A DNA stretch of 14,812 nucleotides from an uncultured Collinsella sp. (GCA_937943045.1 CALEBN010000019.1:1-14812), one strand, 5' to 3'; positions 1-6,352 are shown, counted from the first letter of the stretch. Numbers and translations are program-made. Notes: generated by a model from the sequence alone, not told the origin.

Positions 1-55
1 ACACGAGCATGGCGTGCATTTCGCCGCATCGTCAGGTCGTCGCTACGATCGCCTG
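1..55. repeat. 55-bp exact copy of an internal part of the HAD gene, at the window edge
   Basis: These bases are identical to 1979-2033, within the first HAD phosphatase gene; identity stops after base 55. In frame 2 they encode HAD residues (HEHGVHFAASSGRRYDRL). The adenine deaminase frame that follows is frame 1, so the segment does not encode adenine deaminase sequence. The copy begins exactly at base 1, so its true left limit is unknown. An assembly-graph junction is the simplest reading; a real duplication junction is the alternative. Confidence 0.95.
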
Positions 56-1680
56 CCGAGGTTATCGACTGCCAGGGTCGTTATCTCGCCCCTGGTTTTA
101 TCGACGGACATCTGCACATTGAGTCCTCGAACATCCGCCCCGCCGAGTATGCGCGCATGGCGGCGACGCGCGGTACCACCACCGCCATTGCCGACAGCCA
201 CGAGATCGCCAACGTGGCGGGCCTGGACGGCCTGCGCTTTATGATCGAGGATGGTCGCCGCGCGCCCATTTCCATCAAGTACATGATGCCCTCGTGCGTG
301 CCCGCGCTGCCCGATGAGCAAGCGGGCGCTGTGATTACCGCCGCTGACATGCAAGCGTTTTTTGCCGAGCACCCGGGCGACGTTTTTGGCCTGGGCGAGA
401 TGATGAACCTGCCGGGTGTCTTTATGGCCGACCCCGAGACCTGTGCTCGCATCGATGCTGCCAACCAGACGCCGTCCAAGCAGGTCGACGGCCATGCGCC
501 GCTCGTTGCCGGCAAGGACCTCAACGCCTATGCCGCAGCAGGTATTATCGCTGACCATGAGTCGACGATTCCCGAGGAGGCACTCGACAAGCTGTCTCGC
601 GGCATGTATGTGATGCTGCGCGAGGGTACGTGCAGCCATGACCTGGCCAACCTGTCGCCGATGCTGCTGGAAAACCCCGCCCGTGCCCGTCGTTGCTGCT
701 TTGCGACCGACGACCGTGCTCCCTCCGACGCGCTTTCGACCGGTATGATCGATAACGCCTGCCGCGTGGCTATCGAGGCCGGCATCGACCCGGTAGTCGC
801 CATCTCCATGGCGTCCCTCTCCACGGCCGAGGCGTTTGGCCTAGATCACGGCTGCCGCGACCCGCACGAGCTCCGCGGTGCGATTGCCCCGGGCAAGCGT
901 GCCGACCTGCTGGTGCTCAATGACCTGACGTTTGCCACGGCTCCGCATCGCGTATATGCCGCCGGTGCTCTGGTGGCGCAGGACGGCACCTTTGTGGGCG
1001 AGATTGCACCCGAGATGGCCGAGGTTGCGGCCCTTGCCGATGAGCTGCGCGCGTCCGTTAAGCTGCCGAAGCTTTCGCTCGACGTGTTCGACTATGCCTT
1101 TAAGCCGGGCGAGGCGGTGATTGACGTGGTGCCGGGTAAGGCCATCACGGGTATGGTTCGCCCCGAGAGCGCCGAGGGTCTGCGCCGCATTATGCTGATC
1201 GAGCGCCACGGCCGCGGTGTGTCGCTGCAGGCCGAGGGCGCCGACGGTGATGGTCCTGCGGGCCTGGGTATTGTCGGCAAGCATATCGGTCGCGGCTGGG
1301 TGCGTGGCTTCACCATCACCGGTGGCGCCATTGCCTCCACGATCGGCCACGACTCGCACAACGTGTGCGTCGTGGGTGATAACGCTGCCGATATGATGGC
1401 TGCTGTTGAGGCCGTGGGCCAGGGCGGTCACGTGCTGGTGCGCAACGGCGAGGTCGTGGCGCGCATTCCGCTGGCGCTCGGCGGTCTGATGAGCGAAGGC
1501 ACGGCCGAGGATGTCGCCGCGCAGCACGACGACTTTATGGTCAAGGCGCGCGCCATGGGCATCGAGCCGCCGCTCGACCCCATCATGGGCATCATCTTCC
1601 TGCCCCTGCCGGTTATCCCGACGCTCCGCATCCGCCCCGAGGGCATGTTCGACGTCACAACCTTCACCTACGCCGACTAG
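55..1680 (+). CDS. ade: Adenine deaminase, 5'-truncated
   Basis: Adenine deaminase (amidohydrolase superfamily) converts adenine to hypoxanthine and ammonia in cytosolic purine salvage. About 541 residues are present. The family is usually about 570-600, so roughly the first 55-65 residues are missing. The recognisable protein begins VIDCQGRYLAPGFIDGHLH, with the metal-binding HxH at 109-117. Further family motifs follow in order: GLGEMMNLPGV, a DGHAP/AAGIIADHE block, FATDDRAPSDALSTG, GKRADLLVLND, and near the C terminus HDSHN and GGLMS. The frame stays open to base 1, but bases 1-55 are copied from another gene and should not be translated as part of Ade. The internal ATG at 157 is not the real start, because conserved sequence precedes it. 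The TAG stop sits inside a palindromic repeat. No neighbour is obviously in the same pathway. Identification is firm; the 5' end is absent. Confidence 0.93.
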   Translation, partial: AEVIDCQGRYLAPGFIDGHLHIESSNIRPAEYARMAATRGTTTAIADSHEIANVAGLDGLRFMIEDGRRAPISIKYMMPSCVPALPDEQAGAVITAADMQAFFAEHPGDVFGLGEMMNLPGVFMADPETCARIDAANQTPSKQVDGHAPLVAGKDLNAYAAAGIIADHESTIPEEALDKLSRGMYVMLREGTCSHDLANLSPMLLENPARARRCCFATDDRAPSDALSTGMIDNACRVAIEAGIDPVVAISMASLSTAEAFGLDHGCRDPHELRGAIAPGKRADLLVLNDLTFATAPHRVYAAGALVAQDGTFVGEIAPEMAEVAALADELRASVKLPKLSLDVFDYAFKPGEAVIDVVPGKAITGMVRPESAEGLRRIMLIERHGRGVSLQAEGADGDGPAGLGIVGKHIGRGWVRGFTITGGAIASTIGHDSHNVCVVGDNAADMMAAVEAVGQGGHVLVRNGEVVARIPLALGGLMSEGTAEDVAAQHDDFMVKARAMGIEPPLDPIMGIIFLPLPVIPTLRIRPEGMFDVTTFTYAD

Positions 1681-1710
1681 TCATCGGGGACGTTCTTAAA
1701 CGTCTAGTCG
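1674..1710. repeat. GGGGAC-core palindrome containing the ade stop codon
   Basis: Nested inverted repeats: outer arms CGACTAG (1674-1680) and CTAGTCG (1704-1710), inner arms GACGTT (1689-1694) and AACGTC (1699-1704). The ade TAG stop (1678-1680) lies in the left outer arm. Bases 1677-1698 match the reverse complement of 2789-2810 at 21 of 22 positions. It could act as a weak RNA 3' hairpin, but there is no T-run typical of an intrinsic terminator. Confidence 0.75.
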
Positions 1711-1819
1711 CCTGCGACACTCTTTGACGTGTTGCCTGGCGCTGCGAATGTGGGACCCCTGGTGCGCGTGAGCTATTTGCCAGGTCCTTGTAACGTTTGC
1801 GCCCGCGGAGTCTTACCTG

Positions 1820-1884
1820 AGCTCCCTTTGGGTACGTTGGAATTGGATACACGTTCGATTCCAACAAGCCCGAAGGGAGCTTTT
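1820..1884 (+). promoter_or_regulatory. Long hairpin that buries the HAD ribosome binding site
   Basis: Left arm 1820-1843 and right arm 1858-1881 pair over 24 nt each around a 14-nt loop. AGCTCCCTT pairs with AAGGGAGCT, GGG with CCC, and GTTGGAAT with ATTCCAAC; only two mismatches and two G-U pairs interrupt the stem. A T4 run (1881-1884) follows, and the HAD ATG is at 1887. The only Shine-Dalgarno-like sequence, AAGGGAG, lies in the right arm. The structure could be an intrinsic terminator or attenuator, or a translational switch. Bases 1711-1819 hold no gene; a TTGACG (1723-1728) is a possible -35, but no good -10 follows. Confidence 0.6.
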
Positions 1885-1886
1885 CT

Positions 1887-2681
1887 ATGTTTAAACTGAT
1901 TGCATCCGATATGGACGGCACGTTGCTTGACGAAAACAGCCAGGTGCCTCCCGAGACCTACGAACTGATTCTGGCGCTACACGAGCATGGCGTGCATTTC
2001 GCCGCATCGTCAGGTCGTCGCTACGATCGCCTGTGCGAGTTCTTTGCGCCCGTTCGCGACAAGATGGACTTTGTCGCCGCTAACGGTGCCCAGGTCTACG
2101 CCGACGGCAAAATGGTAGACCGTGAGGTGTATTCGCACCTGGCGATTCGAAGGCTCGCCCAGGCTGTCGCGACGTTTCCCAATCTGCATCTTGCGCTCTT
2201 TGACCGAACCAAATCCTTCTTGCTCGATGACGAGTGCAAGTTCGTACGCGAGGTCGATAAGGACCTTCCCAATGCCGAGCGCATTTGGGAACTGCCCGAT
2301 CCCAGCGTAAATATCATCAAGGCGAGTATCTTTTGCGATGACTGTGCCGTTATGGACAGTGCGTACGTGCTACAGCGAGAACTCGGTCAGCTCTTTACCT
2401 TTGCGCCTTCTGGAAACGCGTGGATCGATGCCATGCAGCCCGGTGTGTCGAAGGCCTCGGGCATCGCACAGCTTGCGGAGCATTACGGCATTGGACGCGA
2501 CGAGATCATGGCGTTTGGCGACTCGATGAACGACTACGAGATCATTCGCTTTGTCGGCACGGGCTGTGCGATGGAAAACGCGCGCCCCGCGCTCAAAGCG
2601 GTTGCCGATCGCGTCGTGGGCTGCAACCGCGACCACGCCGTCCAGCAGGAACTTCGCCGTGTTCTGGAGAGCCTCGCCTAA
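1887..2681 (+). CDS. Cof-type HAD-IIB family phosphatase
   Basis: A 264-residue cytosolic phosphatase of the haloacid dehalogenase superfamily, Cof subfamily (IIB). Members dephosphorylate small phospho-metabolites such as sugar phosphates and pyridoxal phosphate; the substrate cannot be read from sequence. Motif I is SDMDGTLLD (residues about 7-15, with both catalytic Asp), motif II is the ASSGR segment (about 39-43), motif III includes the Lys of SKASG, and motif IV is FGDSMND (about 210-216). The variable cap lies between motifs II and III. Length is normal. ATG 1887 is chosen because motif I follows at the usual distance and AAGGGAG precedes it. That site is inside a long hairpin, so expression may depend on RNA structure. 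Codons about 32-49 are duplicated exactly at bases 1-55. The stop is TAA, and the gene is convergent with another Cof-type gene. Confidence 0.9.
   Translation: MFKLIASDMDGTLLDENSQVPPETYELILALHEHGVHFAASSGRRYDRLCEFFAPVRDKMDFVAANGAQVYADGKMVDREVYSHLAIRRLAQAVATFPNLHLALFDRTKSFLLDDECKFVREVDKDLPNAERIWELPDPSVNIIKASIFCDDCAVMDSAYVLQRELGQLFTFAPSGNAWIDAMQPGVSKASGIAQLAEHYGIGRDEIMAFGDSMNDYEIIRFVGTGCAMENARPALKAVADRVVGCNRDHAVQQELRRVLESLA
1979..2033. repeat. Internal copy of the 55-bp direct repeat
   Basis: Native copy, in frame within the HAD gene and covering family motif II. Its duplicate at 1-55 is fused to the truncated adenine deaminase gene. The distance between copies is 1978 bp. Confidence 0.93.
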
Positions 2682-2682
2682 T

Positions 2683-2810
2683 CCGGCAGTTAGGGACGTT
2701 CCTTTTCTGCCGGCAGCCGGGGACAGTCCTTGCAGCTTTTTCGCGAAGAGTGTCCCCAACGACTAGTCATTTAAGAACACCCAATGACTAAGAACGTCCC
2801 CAATGACTAG
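2683..2810. repeat. Cluster of GGGGAC-core palindromes between convergent HAD genes
   Basis: It contains three parts. CCGGCAG (2683-2689) pairs with CTGCCGG (2707-2713) around a GGGACGTTC core. GGGGACA (2719-2725) pairs with TGTCCCC (2751-2757). On the minus strand, three successive variants of TAGTCATTGGGGACGTTCT start near 2809, 2790 and 2765; the second lacks part of the core and the third reads TAGTCGTTGGGGACACTCT. The outermost unit carries the TAG stop (2809-2807) of the minus-strand HAD gene. No protein-coding signal. The hairpins may serve as 3' ends for both convergent transcripts, but neither has a classic T-run. Confidence 0.75.
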
Positions 2811-3649
2811 GCGAGGGCGGCCATGATGGTGCGGGCGACGCCGTCGTGGTCGTTGTCGTATTCGGTGATGGCGTCGGCGGCCTCGCGGTCTTCGGGTTCG
2901 CCGTTGATCATGGCCATGCCGTGGCCCGCTGTCTGCAGCATGGGGATGTCGTTGATGTTGTCGCCGAACGCCCAAGCGTCGGCGAGACGCTCGCCCAGGT
3001 GCTCGCATAGCCACGTGAGGGCCGTTCCCTTGGTGGCGCCCTCGCCCATGACCTCGATATTCATGGCGTACGAACGCGTGACCTCAATGCCTCCGAGCGT
3101 GTCGAGCTCCAACGCGATGGCGTCGCGATCGGCCGGGTCGTGCCAGTACATGGCGATGCGTTCGAGCGTCTCGACCTCGTCGATCTTGCTGTCGATATCC
3201 ATGTCGATCGGTGTTCGTGTGCGCTTGAGCGAAGCCGCGATGTGGGGGTCGCCGCCGCAGAATTCGTCCAGGCGCGTGTAGAGCGAGCGGGGGAGGAAGC
3301 ACTGCCCGTCCGCGAAGATATCGAAGGTGACGTCATGGCCGGCGGCAATGCTATGGACGCGGTGGGCGATGGCGCGGTCGAGCGGTCGGCTCAAAATGCA
3401 CGTAGCACGTGAAGTATCGGTGGGCGTACCGTCGTCGAGCTGCCAGACGCTGGCGCCGTTGGCACAGACCGCGTAGTGCACGGCGGGATGGGCGAGAATG
3501 GGCTCAAAGATGCCCGACAGCGGACGCCCCGTGCAGGGAACAAACTCGATGCTACGATGTGCGAGTTCGTCGAGCATTGCCCAAGTGGCGTCGCTCATCT
3601 GCTTATCGCTCGTTAGCAGCGTTCCGTCCATATCGGAAAACACAATCAT
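2807..3649 (-). CDS. Cof-type HAD-IIB family phosphatase
   Basis: A 280-residue cytosolic HAD phosphatase, Cof subfamily, substrate unknown. Motif I is FSDMDGTLLTSD (residues about 4-15), motif II is PCTGRP (about 38-43), motif III contains the Lys of GATKGTAL, and motif IV is FGDNIND. The C2-type cap lies between motifs II and III. It is only distantly similar to the other HAD gene in the window, so a recent duplication is unlikely. ATG 3649 is preceded by AGAAAGGG about 9 nt upstream. A strong terminator for the upstream citrate synthase gene ends only about 25 nt before this start, so the gene depends either on read-through or on a promoter inside that terminator region. Its TAG stop lies in the same repeat unit as the ade stop. 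Confidence 0.9.
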   Translation of the reverse strand: MIVFSDMDGTLLTSDKQMSDATWAMLDELAHRSIEFVPCTGRPLSGIFEPILAHPAVHYAVCANGASVWQLDDGTPTDTSRATCILSRPLDRAIAHRVHSIAAGHDVTFDIFADGQCFLPRSLYTRLDEFCGGDPHIAASLKRTRTPIDMDIDSKIDEVETLERIAMYWHDPADRDAIALELDTLGGIEVTRSYAMNIEVMGEGATKGTALTWLCEHLGERLADAWAFGDNINDIPMLQTAGHGMAMINGEPEDREAADAITEYDNDHDGVARTIMAALA

Positions 3650-3674
3650 TTGATGCAGCCCTTTCTACTGGCAT

Positions 3675-3713
3675 AAAAAGCGTGGCCGAGGGCGGTGATG
3701 CCCTGGCCACGCT
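3675..3713 (-). terminator. Intrinsic terminator after citrate synthase
   Basis: Read on the minus strand, AGCGTGGCC (3713-3705) pairs with GGCCACGCT (3687-3679), with a further inner AGGGC/GCCCT pairing. T5 follows (3679-3675). It lies directly between the citrate synthase stop and the downstream HAD gene. Confidence 0.85.
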
Positions 3714-3736
3714 CGGGTTCTATGACGGTCCGCGTC

Positions 3737-5155
3737 CTAGCGGTCGGCGAGCGGCTTATACTCCAGCGGCTCGATCACCGGACGATAGGCCGGGCGGATG
3801 ATGCGATGCGCGCAGAAGAGCTCTTCCATGCGGTGCGCCGACCAGCCGGCCATGCGGGCGACGGCGAACAGCGGCGTAAAGAGCGTCTCGGGCACGCCGA
3901 GCATCTTGTAGATAAAGCCCGTGTACAGGTCGATGTTGGCGCAGATGGGCTTGGTCATGCCGTGATCGCGCATCACCTGCGGGGCCAGGCGCTCGATGCG
4001 CTCGATGAGCGCGAACTCCTCGCCCAAGTCCTTCTTGGCGGCAAGCGTGCGCGCGTAACGGCGGCACACCTCGGCGCGCGGGTCGCTCAGCGTGTAGACG
4101 GCGTGGCCCATACCGTAGATGAGGCCCGTGCCGTCGAAGGCCTGCTTGTCGAGGATCTTGCCCAGGTAGGCTGCGACCTCGTCCTCGTCCTCCCAATTGG
4201 AGACATGCGCACGGATGTCCTCGTGCATGGACACGACCTTGGCGTTGGCGCCGCCGTGGCGCGGACCCTTGAGCGAGCCGATAGCCGCGGCGTAGGCGGA
4301 ATACGGGTCGGTGGCCGAGGAGGACAGCACGCGGCAGGCAAACGTGGAATTGTTGCCGCCGCCGTGCTCGGCATGCAGCATGAGCATCACGTCGAGCAGC
4401 ATGGCTTCGTCGCGGGTGAACGCCATGCCGCCGCGCAACACCTGCAGGATGGTCTCAGCGGTGGAAAGGCCGGGTGTGGGGTGCGGTACGTGAACCTCGG
4501 AGCCGCGGCGCTTGGCGACCGAGGCCATATGCGCGAAGGCGGCGATGCGGGGGAGACGGGCGAGCATGGAGATGGCGACGTCGATTTCGTGCTCGGGTGT
4601 AATGGCGTCGGGCTCGGCGTCGAAGGCGTAGAGCAGCAGCACGGCGCGCTGAAGCACATTCATGATGCTCGACGACACCGTGGTCATGGGGAACTCGCGG
4701 ACGTATTCGTCGCTCAGATGCCTAAAAGCACCCAGGCGTTCGCAAAAACCGTCGAGTTCCTCTTTGGTGGGAAGCGAGCCCGTGATGAGCAGGTAGGCGA
4801 CCTCTTCGTAGCCATAGCGATCCTCGGCCTGGGCGTTGTTGACCAGGTCTTCGATGCTGTAGCCACGAAGCGTGAGTTTGCCCTGATCGGGCACGACCTT
4901 TCCGTCGACCTTGTTGTAGCCGTGCACGTCCGAGATGCGGGTAAGGCCCGCAACCACGCCCGAGCCGTCGGCATTGCGCAGGCCGCGCTTGACATTGTGC
5001 TCAACAAATAGGCCCTCGTCATAAGGGTCAGTCGGCAGGCCATAGTAGAGATTTTCGCTTTCGGGCGAAATCTGGCGGCTCGCTTCGTAATCCAAGACCA
5101 GGCGGCTCAGGTGGTCGTCGAAGCGGTAATAGATTTTCTTGGCGTCGTAGGCCAT
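3737..5155 (-). CDS. gltA: Citrate synthase
   Basis: Citrate synthase condenses oxaloacetate with acetyl-CoA to citrate. In anaerobes of this type it probably feeds 2-oxoglutarate and glutamate synthesis rather than a full TCA cycle. The protein has 472 residues, somewhat longer than the usual 370-440, with the extra length at the N terminus. The active-site signature is present: LHAEHGGGNNSTF (catalytic His in the large domain), GMGHAVYTLSDPRA (second catalytic His), and NIDLYTGFIYKMLG carrying the catalytic Asp. ATG 5155 has AGGAG five bases upstream. The gene follows the ACT-domain gene by 77 nt on the same strand, suggesting co-transcription, and ends with TAG just before a strong terminator. 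A 2-methylcitrate synthase activity cannot be excluded from sequence alone. Confidence 0.93.
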   Translation of the reverse strand: MAYDAKKIYYRFDDHLSRLVLDYEASRQISPESENLYYGLPTDPYDEGLFVEHNVKRGLRNADGSGVVAGLTRISDVHGYNKVDGKVVPDQGKLTLRGYSIEDLVNNAQAEDRYGYEEVAYLLITGSLPTKEELDGFCERLGAFRHLSDEYVREFPMTTVSSSIMNVLQRAVLLLYAFDAEPDAITPEHEIDVAISMLARLPRIAAFAHMASVAKRRGSEVHVPHPTPGLSTAETILQVLRGGMAFTRDEAMLLDVMLMLHAEHGGGNNSTFACRVLSSSATDPYSAYAAAIGSLKGPRHGGANAKVVSMHEDIRAHVSNWEDEDEVAAYLGKILDKQAFDGTGLIYGMGHAVYTLSDPRAEVCRRYARTLAAKKDLGEEFALIERIERLAPQVMRDHGMTKPICANIDLYTGFIYKMLGVPETLFTPLFAVARMAGWSAHRMEELFCAHRIIRPAYRPVIEPLEYKPLADR

Positions 5156-5232
5156 GCGCGCTCCTCTCCGGGCCGCATCGGGGTGACTTGCATGGGCATG
5201 CGCGCGTCAGGCTATCCCCAGCGGCTTGCTCG

Positions 5233-5520
5233 CTACAGGCGGTACATAAAGTTGAAGACGTCCTCGCGCTGGATGGACACGTTGACGCCCGAAAGCTCGC
5301 CGGCCTCGGCCAGCGCCTTCTGCAGCTCGGCGAAGTCGAGCTTGGACTCGGCGGTATCGGCCAGCATGGTCATGGTGAAGATGTCCTCGATAATGGACTG
5401 CGTGATGTCGCGGATGTCGACGTTGGCCTCGCCTAGGACACGGGTGACGCCGGCGACGATGCCGGGGCGGTTCTTGCCAAGGACGGTGATGACGATACGG
5501 GAGGACGAGATCTCGGCCAT
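5233..5520 (-). CDS. ACT domain-containing protein (UPF0237 type)
   Basis: A 95-residue protein consisting of essentially one ACT domain: VITVLGKNRPGIVAGVTRVL at the start, then a segment of the ANVDIRDITQSI type. ACT domains bind amino acids or related small ligands as regulators, and UPF0237 members are stand-alone and uncharacterised. ATG 5520 is preceded by AAAGGG about six bases upstream. In many other bacteria the UPF0237 gene sits next to a DUF711/UPF0210 gene. Here the next gene, 77 nt downstream, is citrate synthase, which suggests (inference only) a link between an amino-acid signal and citrate or glutamate formation. The TAG stop is in frame and the length is typical. Confidence 0.9.
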   Translation of the reverse strand: MAEISSSRIVITVLGKNRPGIVAGVTRVLGEANVDIRDITQSIIEDIFTMTMLADTAESKLDFAELQKALAEAGELSGVNVSIQREDVFNFMYRL

Positions 5521-5567
5521 GGGAAACCCTTTCGCGTGATTGCGGCGCGCGCGGGGCGCTCCGCTAC

Positions 5568-5590
5568 GGTACAGTGTTCATCATTGTACC
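5568..5590 (-). promoter_or_regulatory. Candidate -10 and operator-like palindrome for the ACT-citrate synthase unit
   Basis: On the minus strand a TACAAT (5588-5583) is a good -10 box about 63 bp from the ACT start codon. It is embedded in a perfect inverted repeat, GGTACA (5568-5573) and TGTACC (5585-5590), with an 11-bp spacer. No convincing -35 lies 17 bp upstream. Overlap of a palindrome with the -10 is the geometry expected of a repressor site, but no regulator is identified. Confidence 0.4.
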
Positions 5591-5600
5591 TGTCTGGCGC

Positions 5601-5665
5601 AAAAAAAGGGCACCTTTGCTGCGGCGTTACACGTCTGCAACATGGGAGAAGGGGCAAAGGCGCCC
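5601..5665 (-). terminator. Minus-strand terminator-like hairpin ahead of the ACT gene (possible attenuator)
   Basis: Read on the minus strand, GGGCGCCTTTGC (5665-5654) pairs with GCAAAGGTGCCC (5619-5608), 12 bp with one G-T wobble, and is followed by T7 (5607-5601). The loop is 34 nt, long for a simple terminator. No minus-strand gene lies upstream for it to terminate, so it is either an attenuator in a longer leader of the ACT gene or a block to antisense transcription. Confidence 0.5.
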
Positions 5666-5735
5666 GTTAGCCGCGATTCGTCGTGTCGTCTGCCGTGCCT
5701 TGGGCGCGATGCACAACGCAAAGACCGTGAACCTT

Positions 5736-5764
5736 TTGTGGGACGCTCGACGCCGTGGTACCAT
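5736..5764 (+). promoter_or_regulatory. Probable sigma-70 type promoter of rpmE
   Basis: TTGTGG (5736-5741) and TACCAT (5759-5764) are separated by 17 bp. Transcription would start near 5771, giving a leader of about 78 nt. Confidence 0.5.
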
Positions 5765-5770
5765 AGCCGA

Positions 5771-5848
5771 GTTTGTTGTCTTGGTCGGAAACCAAGACGC
5801 CTTATGCGCTGATCGGTAACCAGCGCCTGACCAATAAGGAGTCCTACC
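5771..5848 (+). ncRNA. Candidate L31 ribosomal-protein leader RNA
   Basis: The rpmE leader folds into two hairpins: GTCTTGGT (5778-5785) with ACCAAGAC (5791-5798), and GCGCTG (5806-5811) with CAGCGC (5821-5826). Both contain nearly the same decamer at the loop, TCGGAAACCA and TCGGTAACCA. The ribosome binding site AAGGAG (5836-5841) follows directly. Autoregulatory L31 leaders have been proposed in several bacterial groups, including one I recall for Coriobacteria; I cannot compare with that model here. The hairpins and repeated loop are visible; the function is inferred. Confidence 0.6.
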
Positions 5849-6274
5849 ATGAAGCAGGGTATCCATCCCCAGTATGTCGAGTGCACGGTGACGTGCTCCT
5901 GCGGCAACACCTTCAAGACGCACGCTACCGTGTCCGAGATGAAGGTCGAGCTTTGCAACGAGTGCCACCCGTTCTACACCGGCCAGCAGAAGTTCGTCGA
6001 CACCGGTGGACGCGTCCAGCGCTTCGCCGACAAGTTCGGTGGCGCCGCTGCCGCTCAGCTCAAGAAGGCCGAGGAGGCCAAGGCTGCTAAGGCCGCCAAG
6101 GCTGCTGAGGCCGAGGCTGCTCGCAAGGCCGCCGCTGAGGCTAAGGCTGCCGAGAAGGCTAAGCGTGCCGCTAAGTTTGCCGAGGAGGCTGCCAAGCAGG
6201 CCGCCGAGGCTCCCGCAGAGGCTCCCGTCGAGGAGGCCGCTGCCGAGGCCGAGACCACCGAGGCTGCTGAGTAA
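5849..6274 (+). CDS. rpmE: Large ribosomal subunit protein bL31 with long C-terminal tail
   Basis: bL31 is a small-ribosomal-contact protein of the large subunit that helps bridge the subunits. The first about 66 residues are canonical: MKQGIHPQYVECTVTCSCGN, then CNECHPFYTG and GGRVQRFADKFG. The zinc-binding C+ form is present, with Cys16, Cys18, Cys36 and Cys39. Typical length is 66-90 residues, but this one has 141. The last about 75 are almost only Ala, Lys and Glu, first basic and mixed, then acidic, and probably form a long charged helix. The ATG has AAGGAG seven bases upstream and is preceded by a structured leader likely to control it. It is monocistronic: its own promoter lies upstream and a strong terminator follows the TAA stop. 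Confidence 0.95.
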   Translation: MKQGIHPQYVECTVTCSCGNTFKTHATVSEMKVELCNECHPFYTGQQKFVDTGGRVQRFADKFGGAAAAQLKKAEEAKAAKAAKAAEAEAARKAAAEAKAAEKAKRAAKFAEEAAKQAAEAPAEAPVEEAAAEAETTEAAE

Positions 6275-6309
6275 ATAGCTCGCCGCGGAAACACTCGCAT
6301 TCATGGCAA

Positions 6310-6351
6310 AAGGGCCGCGCATCCATTTGGGTGCGCGGCCCTTATCTTTTT
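6310..6351 (+). terminator. rpmE intrinsic terminator
   Basis: A perfect 12-bp stem, AAGGGCCGCGCA (6310-6321) with TGCGCGGCCCTT (6332-6343), a 10-nt loop, then ATCTTTTT. Confidence 0.95.
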
Positions 6352-6352
6352 A

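Noticed and set aside
1711..1819. CCTGGC/GCCAGG pairing upstream of the HAD gene as a possible riboswitch aptamer
   Set aside because: A lone 6-bp pairing over about 50 nt, with no conserved core of any riboswitch or T-box class that I recognise.
1836..1865. A tRNA T-arm-like GTTCGATTCC in the HAD leader
   Set aside because: The flanks cannot form a T-stem of tRNA geometry and no acceptor, D or anticodon arms are present; the bases belong to the long hairpin.
3695..5011. A 438-codon plus-strand open frame opposite citrate synthase
   Set aside because: Antisense shadow of a confidently identified gene; no ribosome binding site and an Ala/Gly/His/Arg-biased product.
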